Assembly (NCBI GenBank): GCA_023390335.1
Contig: JAEWCZ010000066.1
Span: forward strand, 434,001 to 498,000
DNA from: Bacillota bacterium
GTDB lineage: Bacteria; Bacillota; Clostridia; Acetivibrionales; DSM-1351
Direction: 5' to 3'
DNA: 64,000 bases
The notes beneath the pieces are model-generated. The model had not been told where the DNA came from. It was given only the letters and a program-made list of their open reading frames with translations, and made no database searches. Each line of letters opens with the position of its first letter. Position 1 is the stretch's first letter. Of this stretch, positions 24,793 through 34,262 are shown in pieces. The translations under genes and the position numbers were made by a program.

Positions 24793-25518
24793 TTGTTGAA
24801 TATAGTAGTTGATACACACACACATACAGTTTCAAGCGGACACGCATATAGTACAGTTCAGGAAAACGCAAAAGAGGCTTATACAAACGGAATTCGCATG
24901 ATTAATATTTCAGACCACGGTCCGGCAATGAAGGGAGCTCCATTTCTATATCATTTTGGGAATCTTCAAACCATACCTGATATATTGTATGGGGTAAGGA
25001 TTATTCGTGGTGTAGAAGCGAATATAATGGATTATAATGGTACGATTGATATGCCCGAAAGATATTTAAAAAAGTTGGAGCTGGTTCTGGCCAGCTTTCA
25101 TGATATCTGTATAGAACCATCTACCATTGATAATCATACCAATGCAGCTATTGAAATATTAAAAAATCCATATATAGATATTTTTGCTCATCCGGGAAAT
25201 CCACAGTTTCAGATAGACATTGAGAAGGTTGTTAAAACTGCCAAAGATTACAATAAACTTATCGAGCTGAACAATCTTTCCTTTAGTGTACGTAAGGGAA
25301 GTGGAGATAATTGCAGGGAAATAGCGCGAATGTGTAAAAAATATGGTGTAAGGGTAACAACAGGGACGGACTCTCACATAAGCTTTAATATTGGTAGATT
25401 TGATAATGTCATAAAGATTTTAGAGGAAGTGGAGATGCCGGAAGAACTGATAATCACCACTTCTGTTGAGAGAATGGAAAGATATTTGTCCGAAAGGAAA
25501 AAACGTATTGAAAAATAG
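24793..25518 (+). CDS. PHP-domain phosphoesterase (YcdX-like)
   Basis: 241 residues. The metal-binding PHP motifs are VDTHTHTVSSGHAYS, ISDHGPAM, GVEANIMD, IFAHPGNP and TGTDSHIS. This is the three-metal phosphoesterase fold of the YcdX family. The substrate is unknown; it is a probable phosphatase. The start is TTG (24793, or 24796) 6-9 bases after GGGAGG. Confidence 0.88.
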   Translation: MLNIVVDTHTHTVSSGHAYSTVQENAKEAYTNGIRMINISDHGPAMKGAPFLYHFGNLQTIPDILYGVRIIRGVEANIMDYNGTIDMPERYLKKLELVLASFHDICIEPSTIDNHTNAAIEILKNPYIDIFAHPGNPQFQIDIEKVVKTAKDYNKLIELNNLSFSVRKGSGDNCREIARMCKKYGVRVTTGTDSHISFNIGRFDNVIKILEEVEMPEELIITTSVERMERYLSERKKRIEK

Positions 25519-25546
25519 AAATGGTCTTAAGAAGGAGGAGTGCGTT

Positions 25547-26470
25547 ATTTTACAGAATGAGGAGTTTGTTCAGAAGCTAGTATCTGTTACCGGAAAGGAC
25601 GGAGTTTCAGTTAATGAACCTATGTCTAATCATACCTCCTTTAAAATAGGCGGGCCTGCTGATATGATGGTTTCTCCTCAGAACAGTAGTCAGCTGGGGA
25701 GTATTGTCAGAGAGTGTATTAAATCCAATATTCCATTTATGGTTATGGGAAACGGTACTAATCTGCTGGTGTCAGACAAGGGGATAAGAGGTGTCGTAAT
25801 TAAGATATACGACAACATGGCAGCCTTTAAGATTGAAGATGATACAATTGAACTTGAGGCAGGAATACTTGTTTCGAAGGCAGCGAAGTTGGCGCTTGAG
25901 TATTCCCTTACAGGGTTGGAATTTGCCGAAGGGATACCCGGAACTGTAGGTGGAGCTGTAACCATGAATGCAGGAGCCTATATCGGTGAAATGTGTATGG
26001 TTGTTCACCAGACCGAATACATGGATCGGGAGGGTAATATCATAACAATAACAGGAGATGAACACTGTTTTTCATATAGAAACAGTGTTATTCAAAAATC
26101 AAAAGGCATTGTTCTCAAAACAAGATTAAAGCTCCAGAAGGGTGACGGCACAAAAATAAAGGAACAAATGGATGAGTTCAACTTTAAACGGAGGGATAAG
26201 CAGCCTTTAGAATGGCCCAGTGCAGGAAGTGTTTTCAAAAGGCCTCAAGGATATTTTGTGGGCAAACTTATTGACTACAGTGGACTCAGAGGCTTCAGAA
26301 TTGGAGGAGCACAGATATCCGACAAGCACAGTGGCTTCATAATAAACAGAGGAGGAGCTACCTGTAGGGATGTTCTAGACCTTATAAAACATATACAAAA
26401 TACGGTTGATGAGAAATTTGGAGTTCAGCTTGAGCCTGAACTAAGGATTATAGGAGACTTTAACCAATAA
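25547..26470 (+). CDS. murB: UDP-N-acetylenolpyruvoylglucosamine reductase
   Basis: MurB reduces UDP-GlcNAc-enolpyruvate to UDP-MurNAc with NADPH and FAD, an early step of peptidoglycan synthesis. Motifs: NHTSFKIGGPAD, MGNGTNLLVSD, EFAEGIPGTVGGAV, the active-site-containing PSAGSVFKRP, and C-terminal HSGFIINRGGAT. The frame is open from 25466, but no ATG lies near the family's N-terminus. AAGGAGG sits 8 bases before an ATT at 25547, which gives a normal-length protein (307 residues). A TTG at 25508, with AAAGGA upstream, is the alternative. Confidence 0.93.
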   Translation: MLQNEEFVQKLVSVTGKDGVSVNEPMSNHTSFKIGGPADMMVSPQNSSQLGSIVRECIKSNIPFMVMGNGTNLLVSDKGIRGVVIKIYDNMAAFKIEDDTIELEAGILVSKAAKLALEYSLTGLEFAEGIPGTVGGAVTMNAGAYIGEMCMVVHQTEYMDREGNIITITGDEHCFSYRNSVIQKSKGIVLKTRLKLQKGDGTKIKEQMDEFNFKRRDKQPLEWPSAGSVFKRPQGYFVGKLIDYSGLRGFRIGGAQISDKHSGFIINRGGATCRDVLDLIKHIQNTVDEKFGVQLEPELRIIGDFNQ

Positions 26471-26503
26471 AGATTTCACATACAAAAGATTTGGGGGATT
26501 AGG

Positions 26504-27379
26504 ATGAGATTTGTAATAGTGACGGGAATGTCAGGTGCGGGCAAAAGCCTTGTTACCAAGTATTTAGAGGATATAGGATTTTTCTGCGTAGATAACCTTC
26601 CTCCAGCACTGATTCCCAAGTTTGCCGAAATCAGTGCCCAGAGTGAAGGTAAGATGGAAAAAATTGCTCTGGTAATAGATATAAGAGGCGGTGAACTTTT
26701 ACACGATCTTTTCCCGGCTTTGGCAGAGGTCAAGGAGTCAGGTTTCAGCTATGAAATACTGTTCCTTGAAGCCGATGACGACGTTCTTGTAAAAAGATAT
26801 AAGGAAAGCAGAAGACAGCATCCCTTGTCACCGGAGGGCCGGCTTATTAAGGGAATAAGGGAAGAAAGAAAAGCACTTCAGACTATAAAATCAAAGGCAA
26901 ACTATATAATAGATACATCAACTCTTGTGACCAGGCAATTAAAACAGGAGATAAACGGTATATTTCTTGAAGGTAAAACCTTTAAAGGGATAATAATCAA
27001 TGTGGTATCCTTTGGGTTTAAATACGGAATTCCAACAGATTGCGACCTTGTTTTTGATGTAAGGTTTATCCCAAACCCTTATTATATTGCTCCTATGAAG
27101 AAGCAGACAGGAAAGGATCAAATGGTTAAGGAATTCGTACTAAATGCTTCGGAAACAAAGGAGTTTATAACAAAGTTGGACGACATGCTGGATTTCCTGA
27201 TTCCAAATTATATAAAAGAAGGAAAGTCTCAGCTTGACATCGGTATAGGATGTACCGGGGGAAGACACAGGTCGGTTGCTATAGCGGACGAAATATATAG
27301 AAGACTGGAAGAAAAAATGCATAGGGTAGTTATTGAACACAGGGATATTGAGAAAGATGGTAAAGGGGTTGTAAAATGA
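26504..27379 (+). CDS. rapZ: RNase adapter / nucleotide-binding protein RapZ (YvcJ)
   Basis: 291 residues. A P-loop ATPase/GTPase with TGMSGAGKSLVTKYLED near the N-terminus, FLEADDDVLVKRYKE.RR, and the C-terminal IGIGCTGGRHRSVAIAD. In E. coli RapZ controls GlmS via small RNAs; in Firmicutes (YvcJ) the role is linked to competence and cell-envelope sugar metabolism. GGGGGAT precedes the ATG. Its last four bases overlap the next gene (ATGA). Confidence 0.95.
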   Translation: MRFVIVTGMSGAGKSLVTKYLEDIGFFCVDNLPPALIPKFAEISAQSEGKMEKIALVIDIRGGELLHDLFPALAEVKESGFSYEILFLEADDDVLVKRYKESRRQHPLSPEGRLIKGIREERKALQTIKSKANYIIDTSTLVTRQLKQEINGIFLEGKTFKGIIINVVSFGFKYGIPTDCDLVFDVRFIPNPYYIAPMKKQTGKDQMVKEFVLNASETKEFITKLDDMLDFLIPNYIKEGKSQLDIGIGCTGGRHRSVAIADEIYRRLEEKMHRVVIEHRDIEKDGKGVVK

Positions 27380-28680
27380 GTCGGTTCAGTTGGATGAAAC
27401 CTGGCGCCAGAATCAAAAGATGGATAGCATTACTTTCAGCAGGTATAGCATTAATATGTTTCAGTATTTTATTTACCATATATAATTACGGCAAGGGTAT
27501 CCCTTATATTATTGAAATGGCAACCTTAGCCTTTTTAGGTCTGGCAGGCGTTTTTGCAGCTTTCAGACTGCTTGTGAAAAATTTTGCCGGTAAATTAGTG
27601 AATGGACAGGATATAAGCAGCCTACTCCATGAGAAAAAATTTTCGGTAAAGGGCCCTAAAATAGTGTCAATTGGAGGCGGTACAGGCCTTTCTACAATGT
27701 TAAGAGGACTTAAACAGTATTCGTCAAATATAACGGCATTGGTTACTGTAGCAGACGATGGAGGCGGTTCAGGGGTGTTGCGAGAGGATTTGGGAATGCT
27801 GCCTCCGGGGGATATCCGAAATTGTATTCTTGCACTGGCAAATACCGAGCCCATAATGCAAAAGCTGTTACAATACAGATTCCAAGACGGAATGCTAAAA
27901 GGCCAAAGCTTCGGAAACCTGTTTTTGGCTGCAATGGATGGAATATCAGACAGCTTTGAAGAGGCTGTTAAAAAAATGAGCGATGTTCTTGCGGTAACAG
28001 GTACGGTATTGCCTATTACATTGGAAGATGTAAGACTTTGTGCTGAAACAGACAATGGAAATACAATCCTGGGCGAGTTTAATATAGGCCACAGAAGTGA
28101 AACTGACAAATCTAGAATAAACAGGGTTTTCCTTAATCAGACAAAGGTTAAGCCTTTAAATGAAGCAATTGAAGCCATTATGGAAGCCGATATTGTTGTG
28201 TTGGGCCCCGGAAGTCTTTATACAAGCATTATACCGAATCTATTGGTTGATGGTGTATGTGATGCTCTGGGAAAAACAAGAGCTATCATAGTATATGTTT
28301 GTAATGTAATGACACAGCCTGGAGAAACTCAAGGCTACAAATTGAGTGACCATATAAAGGCGATAGAAAAACACTCCCACAGGGGGTTGATTGATTACTG
28401 TATTGTAAATACATCAACAATTCCTGAAGAATTGCAGGAAAAATACCGCAATGACGGTGCGGAGCTTGTTAAGGTTGACTTTGACGTAGTAAAGAAAATG
28501 GGAATTGAGATAATCACCGGAGATTTTAAAAGCATAAACAATGGTTATGTACGGCATGATTCAAATAAGCTTGCGAAAAAGATAATGGAACTGGTAACCG
28601 AGCTTGTTTTGGCAAATGACGGAGATCGAATACTTGACTATTATTATGCAAAAGATAAAATCAATAAAATCGGAGGCTGA
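27376..28680 (+). CDS. yvcK: Gluconeogenesis factor YvcK (CofD-like)
   Basis: 434 residues, with two N-terminal transmembrane segments (about 13-34 and 40-62) added to the CofD-like core: ISIGGGTGLSTMLRGLK-type start (IVSIGGGTGLSTML), VADDGGGSGVLRED, GDIRNCILALA and FNIGHRSE. YvcK binds UDP-sugars and is needed for growth on gluconeogenic carbon and for proper cell-wall synthesis. The membrane segments match the long clostridial form. Cotranscribed with rapZ by an ATGA overlap. Confidence 0.95.
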   Translation: MSRFSWMKPGARIKRWIALLSAGIALICFSILFTIYNYGKGIPYIIEMATLAFLGLAGVFAAFRLLVKNFAGKLVNGQDISSLLHEKKFSVKGPKIVSIGGGTGLSTMLRGLKQYSSNITALVTVADDGGGSGVLREDLGMLPPGDIRNCILALANTEPIMQKLLQYRFQDGMLKGQSFGNLFLAAMDGISDSFEEAVKKMSDVLAVTGTVLPITLEDVRLCAETDNGNTILGEFNIGHRSETDKSRINRVFLNQTKVKPLNEAIEAIMEADIVVLGPGSLYTSIIPNLLVDGVCDALGKTRAIIVYVCNVMTQPGETQGYKLSDHIKAIEKHSHRGLIDYCIVNTSTIPEELQEKYRNDGAELVKVDFDVVKKMGIEIITGDFKSINNGYVRHDSNKLAKKIMELVTELVLANDGDRILDYYYAKDKINKIGG

Positions 28681-28684
28681 TAAC

Positions 28685-30676
28685 ATGGACTTTGGAAAAA
28701 GCTGTTGGTACAGCTACCAACAAGGCTGTCAAAGAGAATGGTTAATCACAAACGGGATTGGCGGTTACGCTTCGTTATCGCTGATATGTTCCAATAACAG
28801 AAGATATCATGGGTTACTGGTTTCTGCATCAGTACCTCCAACTAAAAGGCAGCTTTTTCTCTCCAATATTCTTGAAGAAATGAGTTTTGAAGATGGTAGT
28901 ACTGTTTCCCTCAGCTCTTTTCAAACAGGTAGCGGATATATAAATAAAGGTTTTACACATCTGCAAAGGGTTCAATATAATTATCTTCCGGAATTCGTAT
29001 ATTCTTATAAGGATATTTTTATAAAAAAGAAAATATCCATGAAGCAGGGCTCTAATACCGTGATAGTACAGTATGAGGTGCGAAACGGGCATAAAGAAGC
29101 TGCATTTAAGTTAACTCCACTAGTAAATAACAGAGATCATCATCATATAAGTAAAAGCAGTCATTTAAAATTCAACATAAATCATGAAGCAAAAGTTATC
29201 TGTATATCAGGAAATGGGGAAGGCCAAATCAGATTACTTGTGGATGACGGAGAATTTGAAAACTATAATGACTGTTTTTTTTATGACATGCTTTATGAAA
29301 TAGAGAGAGAACGCGGGTTGGACTATACTGAAGACCATTTTATACCTGGCTGTTTCAGTATAAAGATTAAGCCCTGGGAAACAAAAACAGTTTCATTTAT
29401 AGCCTCAACTGAAAATTATGACCTTCAAAGCATAAATGCATTACGGGTTATACAATCTGAAGAAGAAAGATTAAAGGAGCTTCTGGATAGGGCGGGTGTA
29501 CAGAACGAGCTATGCAGGAGGCTGGTACTTGCTGCGGATAACTTCATTGTTTATAGAAAATCAACAAATTCAAAGACGGTTATAGCAGGGTATCCGTGGT
29601 TTACAGACTGGGGTCGCGATACTATGATTGCCTTCAGCGGCCTTACATTGGCAACGGGCAGATACGGGGATGCAAAGGATATATTGTTGACATTTTCAAA
29701 GTATGTTAATCACGGGCTAATACCAAATATGTTTCCTGATGACGGAGAAGAACCGGCCTATAACAGTGTAGATGCTGCTTTGTGGTATTTTGAGGCTGTT
29801 AACAGTTACCTCTCTTACACAGAGGACTATGCTTTTATTCAGAACAATATATACGGCTGTCTCAAGGATATATGCAGCGGATTTGTAGATGGCACCATTT
29901 ATGACATTCAAATGACCGATGACGGTCTTGTAACGGCGGGTAGTGAAAAAACACAACTTACATGGATGGATGCAAAAGTAGGAGATTGGGTAGTCACACC
30001 GCGCCACGGAAAAGCCGTGGAAATAAATGCATTATGGTACAACGCTTTAATGATTATGTCCGGTCTGGCTGAAAGATTTGGGGATATTGACATTTATTCT
30101 ACTTTAGCGGAAAAAACAAAGGAATCTTTCCTAAAGGAATTTTGGAATGAAAGAGATCAATGCCTGTATGATGTTATCAATCCAAAGGGTAAAGATGCTA
30201 GTATACGTCCAAACCAGATTCTGGCCCTTGGACTATCCTTCCCCGTTGTTGACGGACAAAAGGCTGCAAAAATCCTGAATAAGGTGTGGGGAGAGCTATA
30301 CACGCCTTGTGGACTTAGGTCATTATCCAGTACTGACAGTGGATACAAGGGCATATATTGCGGAAACCAGCTTCATAGAGACGGTGCATACCACCAAGGC
30401 ACAGTCTGGACATGGCTTCTGGGTAGGTTTATAAAGGCATATATCCTTATAAACGGTGGAACTGAGCAAGCCAGACGCAATGCACTGGAATTTATAAATC
30501 CGTTTACTGATCATATTAGAAACGGTGGACTAGGTAGTATTTCAGAAATATTTGATGGTGACAATCCACATTATCCAAGAGGGTGCTTTTCACAGGCTTG
30601 GAGTGTTGCCGAGATATTAAGGGCGGCTGTAGAAGACATAGGTGTTGACCAGCTTGACCAAAGAATAAATTATTAG
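28685..30676 (+). CDS. Glycogen-debranching enzyme (amylo-alpha-1,6-glucosidase, GH133-like)
   Basis: 663 residues. The N-terminal domain (about 1-250; WLITNGIGGYASLSL, NRRYHGLLVSA) is the bacterial/archaeal GDE-N domain. The C-terminal (alpha/alpha)6 barrel has AGYPWFTDWGRDTMIAFSGL, NMFPDDGEEPAYNSVDAALW and RPNQILALGL, the catalytic-region motifs of GDE-C. It hydrolyses alpha-1,6 branch points left after phosphorolysis of glycogen. GGAGG lies 8 bases before the ATG. The position between yvcK and whiA is unusual; the neighbours are normally adjacent. Confidence 0.92.
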   Translation: MDFGKSCWYSYQQGCQREWLITNGIGGYASLSLICSNNRRYHGLLVSASVPPTKRQLFLSNILEEMSFEDGSTVSLSSFQTGSGYINKGFTHLQRVQYNYLPEFVYSYKDIFIKKKISMKQGSNTVIVQYEVRNGHKEAAFKLTPLVNNRDHHHISKSSHLKFNINHEAKVICISGNGEGQIRLLVDDGEFENYNDCFFYDMLYEIERERGLDYTEDHFIPGCFSIKIKPWETKTVSFIASTENYDLQSINALRVIQSEEERLKELLDRAGVQNELCRRLVLAADNFIVYRKSTNSKTVIAGYPWFTDWGRDTMIAFSGLTLATGRYGDAKDILLTFSKYVNHGLIPNMFPDDGEEPAYNSVDAALWYFEAVNSYLSYTEDYAFIQNNIYGCLKDICSGFVDGTIYDIQMTDDGLVTAGSEKTQLTWMDAKVGDWVVTPRHGKAVEINALWYNALMIMSGLAERFGDIDIYSTLAEKTKESFLKEFWNERDQCLYDVINPKGKDASIRPNQILALGLSFPVVDGQKAAKILNKVWGELYTPCGLRSLSSTDSGYKGIYCGNQLHRDGAYHQGTVWTWLLGRFIKAYILINGGTEQARRNALEFINPFTDHIRNGGLGSISEIFDGDNPHYPRGCFSQAWSVAEILRAAVEDIGVDQLDQRINY

Positions 30677-30695
30677 TGTGCGGGAGTGTTGTTAA

Positions 30696-31637
30696 GTGTC
30701 TTTTTCAACTATAGTTAAAGATGAGCTTTGCCGGATCGAGCTTCATGAGGAATGTTGCATGAAATCCGAAATTTTAGGGGTTATCCTTACAGGTAACCTT
30801 TTTTCCCATGAGAAAGTATTAAGAAATACCAAAGTGGTTACTGAGAACGCCGCTTTTGCAAGAAGAATATATTCGATTTGCAGAAGAATTTACGGAATTA
30901 GTCCGGAGGTTGCAATCAGAAGAAGCAGTAAGCTAAAAAAGCATGTATCCTATTCACTTACACTAGTACCCAACCAGATGATAAACAGAATACTCTATGA
31001 CTTTGGAATAAGTGCTTTCTCTGAGGATGAATATATTCCCACAGCAAGTACGCTAGAGAAAGTGTGTTGCAGAAAAAGCTTTTTGAGAGCGGCTTTCCTT
31101 TCTGGAGGTTCGATAAGTGATCCCGAAAAGACATATCATCTGGAAATTGCAACTCACAATATTATGTCTGCGGAAATTATAAAGGATTTGCTGGATGACT
31201 ATGATATAAATACAAAGATAATCAAAAGAAAGGGCAGCTTTGTGGCTTATATAAAAGAAGGAGAGCACATAGTAGATTTTCTGAATATCATTGGTGCACA
31301 CGGGGCACTAATGGAGCTTGAAAACGTAAGAATTCTAAAAGATATGAGAAACAGTGTAAACAGGATAGTAAACTGTGAAACTGCGAATCTTGAGAAAACC
31401 GTAAATGCTTCCATTAGACAAATAGAAAATATAAAGTATATTCAATCTACCATAGGAATAGACAAACTCCCTGAGAATCTTGCAGAGATAGCCGACGTTA
31501 GGCTTCAATTCAGTGATGCAAGTCTTAAAGAGCTTGGGGAGATGCTTCATCCAAAACTTGGGAAATCTGGAGTCAACCACAGGCTGAGAAAACTTGATGA
31601 AATTGCTGACGAAATTAGAAAAAGTAAAGGAAGGTAA
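30696..31637 (+). CDS. whiA: Sporulation/cell-division regulator WhiA
   Basis: 313 residues from a GTG preceded by CGGGAG. The N-terminal LAGLIDADG-like region (FSTIVKDELCRIE, FLRAAFLSGGSISDPEKTYHLEI) precedes a C-terminal helix-turn-helix (LSDASLKELGEMLHPKLGKSGVNHRLRKL type). WhiA is a DNA-binding protein conserved in Gram-positives that influences cell division and chromosome segregation. Part of the rapZ-yvcK-whiA block. Confidence 0.95.
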   Translation: MSFSTIVKDELCRIELHEECCMKSEILGVILTGNLFSHEKVLRNTKVVTENAAFARRIYSICRRIYGISPEVAIRRSSKLKKHVSYSLTLVPNQMINRILYDFGISAFSEDEYIPTASTLEKVCCRKSFLRAAFLSGGSISDPEKTYHLEIATHNIMSAEIIKDLLDDYDINTKIIKRKGSFVAYIKEGEHIVDFLNIIGAHGALMELENVRILKDMRNSVNRIVNCETANLEKTVNASIRQIENIKYIQSTIGIDKLPENLAEIADVRLQFSDASLKELGEMLHPKLGKSGVNHRLRKLDEIADEIRKSKGR

Positions 31638-31693
31638 AATCAGGGAAATATAGAATCTGTTACTATGAATATAAAACATAGGAGGAAACAGGT

Positions 31694-32035
31694 TTGGATG
31701 TTAAACTTTCAAAAAAAGGGACAACCCTTGTTGTTAGAATAATGGAAGATATGGATCATCATTCAGCACAATATCTCAGACAAAAAATAGACAGTGAGAT
31801 AACCAAAGCAACTATTAAAAATATTGTATTTGATTTTACCAATGTAAATTTCATGGACAGCTCAGGTATAGGTGTTGTAGTAGGAAGATACAAAAATGTA
31901 TGCAAGCTAAATGGCAAGGCGGCTATAGTTAATGCAAATTCCAAAATATTGCAAATATTTGAGATGTCAGGCGTATTGAAAATTATTCCTGTGTACAACA
32001 GTTTGGATACAGCTATTTCAAGCATGTGCGGTTAA
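31694..32035 (+). CDS. spoIIAA: Anti-sigma F factor antagonist SpoIIAA
   Basis: 113 residues from a TTG after GGAGGAA. STAS domain with FDFTNVNFMDSSGIGVVVGRYK, where the DSSGIG serine is the site phosphorylated by SpoIIAB and dephosphorylated by SpoIIE. In its unphosphorylated form it frees sigma F in the forespore. Operon with spoIIAB and sigF. A sigma-H-like GAAT box is present upstream, but the spacing to a -35 element is not convincing. Confidence 0.95.
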   Translation: MDVKLSKKGTTLVVRIMEDMDHHSAQYLRQKIDSEITKATIKNIVFDFTNVNFMDSSGIGVVVGRYKNVCKLNGKAAIVNANSKILQIFEMSGVLKIIPVYNSLDTAISSMCG

Positions 32036-32072
32036 TATTGTAACATCATGTTAAAGAGAGTGAGGAAAAAAA

Positions 32073-32498
32073 ATGCAACTGGTTAATGAGATGAAGCTTG
32101 AATTTATGAGTAAATCCAATAATGAATCCTTTGGAAGAGTTGTTGCTGCGGCATTTGCGTCCCAGCTTGACCCAACTGTAGAGGAATTGGCGGATATAAA
32201 AACGGCTGTTTCCGAGGCTGTAACAAATGCAATAATACATGGATATGAAGATTCTTCGGGAAATGTGGAAATGATTTGCAGGCTATATGATGAAGGTATT
32301 CAGATAATCATATCAGATAAAGGAAAAGGGATAGAAGATATTGAACTGGCACGCCAGCCTCTTTACACTTCAAAGCCGGACATGGAACGCTCAGGAATGG
32401 GTTTTACAGTTATGGAGAGTTTTATGGACAGCGTCGAAATAGTTTCTGAACCCAATATGGGTACAACTGTCACAATGTTTAAAAAATTAAAAGCTTAA
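32073..32498 (+). CDS. spoIIAB: Anti-sigma F factor SpoIIAB
   Basis: 141 residues. GHKL kinase fold: N-box AVSEAVTNAIIHGYE, G1 ISDKGKGIED and ERSGMGFTVMESFMD (ATP lid/G2). It phosphorylates SpoIIAA and holds sigma F inactive before septation. The start lies about 13 bases from GAGTGAGG. Confidence 0.96.
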   Translation: MQLVNEMKLEFMSKSNNESFGRVVAAAFASQLDPTVEELADIKTAVSEAVTNAIIHGYEDSSGNVEMICRLYDEGIQIIISDKGKGIEDIELARQPLYTSKPDMERSGMGFTVMESFMDSVEIVSEPNMGTTVTMFKKLKA

Positions 32499-32689
32499 AA
32501 TATTTTTCATAATACAAATAATACCGGGGCTTGGGATTTTTTTATGCAAGTAATGTAAATAATTAGAATTTATGTATAAAAATATATATTACAGCTAATA
32601 ATTAGACTATAAAAGATTTCATTCCCGGAAGTAATAAGATATGGCCCTGCGACAGGCAAAATATGTGACAGAAAGGTTTAGGCAAAAAT

Positions 32690-33436
32690 ATGAAGGAAAC
32701 ATCAGATGATGCTGTTATGACTCTTATAATAAATGCCAAGGCTGGCGACAAACAAGCCCAATCCGTTCTGGTTGAGAAGAACGTAGGCCTTGTGTGGAGC
32801 ATTGTAAAAAGATTTCAGAACAGAGGATATGAAGTTGACGATTTATTTCAAATAGGAAGCATTGGGTTAATCAAAGCAATAAACAAGTTTGATACGTCTT
32901 ATGATGTAAAATTTTCTACATATGCTGTTCCTATGATAATCGGTGAAATAAAAAGATTTATCAGAGATGATGGAATAATAAAAGTAAGCAGATCCCTCAA
33001 GGAGATTTCCTCAAAAGCACGTATAACCAAGGAGATTATGAGCAAGGAACTTGGTAGGGAGCCTACAATTAATGAAATTGCGCAGCGTATGAATATTTCC
33101 CCTGAAGAACTTGTTATGGCTATTGAAGCAGGATGTACACCCGAATCCCTGTACAGTACCATAGGTGATGGTGATAATTCACCGATATTGCTTATAGACA
33201 GGATAGATGCTGCAGATAATAGTAGCGAAGTTGATCTTATTGATAAAATTGCAATACGACAAATATTGGATACATTGGATACAAGAGAGAGACAGATAAT
33301 AATATTACGATATTTTAAAGAAAAGACACAGGTTCAGATAGCAAAACTCTTGGGAATTTCCCAAGTGCAAGTTTCCAGAATTGAAAAAAAGATACTTAGA
33401 GATATTAAATCTAAGATGATTGCAAATAATAATTAA
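32690..33436 (+). CDS. sigF: Sporulation sigma factor F
   Basis: 248 residues with sigma-70 regions 2 (YEVDDLFQIGSIGLIKAINKFD, then FSTYAVPMIIGEIKRFIRDDG), 3 (EISSKARITKEIMSKELGREPT) and 4 (LDTRERQIIILRYFKEKTQVQIA, ISQVQVSRIEKKIL). The first forespore-specific sigma factor. A gap of 191 bases after spoIIAB is longer than usual for this operon and holds no gene I can see. GAAAGG lies 13-14 bases before the ATG. Confidence 0.95.
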   Translation: MKETSDDAVMTLIINAKAGDKQAQSVLVEKNVGLVWSIVKRFQNRGYEVDDLFQIGSIGLIKAINKFDTSYDVKFSTYAVPMIIGEIKRFIRDDGIIKVSRSLKEISSKARITKEIMSKELGREPTINEIAQRMNISPEELVMAIEAGCTPESLYSTIGDGDNSPILLIDRIDAADNSSEVDLIDKIAIRQILDTLDTRERQIIILRYFKEKTQVQIAKLLGISQVQVSRIEKKILRDIKSKMIANNN

Positions 33437-33476
33437 AGTTCACTGGTTTACACATCAAAAGAGGTGACTTTTTGAT

Positions 33477-33665
33477 ATGATTAACAACTATAAACCCCGA
33501 AAGATAAACATTGATAAATTCAAGGCATTTATTATAGTATTAGCGGCAATAATTCTGGGAGCTATAATTATTGTGTTGGTGCTGACAGGCTCTCCATCGT
33601 CGAAAAAAATACACAATAAAGGAGTTTATGTTTTCAATCATAGTCCTATTGAATTTAGATTATAA
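33477..33665 (+). CDS. Small single-pass membrane protein downstream of sigF
   Basis: 62 residues: a basic N-terminus, one long transmembrane helix (AFIIVLAAIILGAIIIVLVL, about 17-36) and a short outside tail. GAGGTGAC precedes the ATG. It is cotranscribed with sigF and followed by a terminator, so a sporulation role is plausible; no family recognised. Confidence 0.65.
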   Translation: MINNYKPRKINIDKFKAFIIVLAAIILGAIIIVLVLTGSPSSKKIHNKGVYVFNHSPIEFRL

Positions 33666-33694
33666 AAGATTATAGAATTTACCATAATAATTAG

Positions 33695-33749
33695 AATGAA
33701 AATGCAAAGTATATTAATATAACAAATTGCATTTTCATTTTTTTTTATG
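33695..33749 (+). terminator. Terminator of the sigF operon
   Basis: AATGAAAATGCAA (33695-33707) pairs with TTGCATTTTCATT (33727-33739), with a 19-base loop and a run of T. The spoVA genes after it therefore need their own promoter. Confidence 0.85.
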
Positions 33750-33766
33750 CATATGGGAGGCCTTTT

Positions 33767-34210
33767 ATGAAAAAGAGTTTTACAAAGGATCAATACTCAA
33801 AATACGTTGAAGAAGTTTCGCCGAAATCAAATCTTTTTTCAAATGTTTTGAAGGCTTTTCTGGTTGGAGGCATCATTTGTGATATTGGACAGTTATTCAT
33901 TAACTTGCTGAAAAATAGAGGTTTGGACAATGATGCAGTATCAGCTATAACAAGTATAATAATGATATTTTTAGCGGCACTTTTAACGGGACTTAACGTT
34001 TATGACGAAATAGGCAAATTTGCGGGAGCAGGCTCAATAGTACCTATTACGGGATTTGCGAATTCGGTCGTATCTCCTGCTATGGAATTCAAATCCGAAG
34101 GATATGTCCTTGGAATGGGCGCAAAAATGTTCATTGTTGCAGGCCCTGTAATAGTATATGGAATTTGTTCATCAATCATTGCAGGTATTATACATTACCT
34201 TATTACTTAA
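33767..34210 (+). CDS. spoVAC: Stage V sporulation protein AC
   Basis: 147 residues with about four transmembrane segments. FLVGGIICDIGQL, LTGLNVYDEIGKFAGAGSIVPITGFANSV and KSEGYVLGMGAKMF are the SpoVAC/AE signature. Part of the inner spore-membrane channel that takes up and releases dipicolinic acid. TGGGAGG precedes the ATG by about 7 bases. Confidence 0.96.
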   Translation: MKKSFTKDQYSKYVEEVSPKSNLFSNVLKAFLVGGIICDIGQLFINLLKNRGLDNDAVSAITSIIMIFLAALLTGLNVYDEIGKFAGAGSIVPITGFANSVVSPAMEFKSEGYVLGMGAKMFIVAGPVIVYGICSSIIAGIIHYLIT

Positions 34211-34262
34211 TAGCCTAAAGCAAAAAAAATAGCTATGGCTAAAGGAGGCTAATATAATAAAC

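Noticed and set aside
31645..31672. Sigma-H promoter before spoIIAA (AGGGAAAT and GAAT).
   Set aside because: The spacer is about two bases too long and the -35 is imperfect, so I did not list it.
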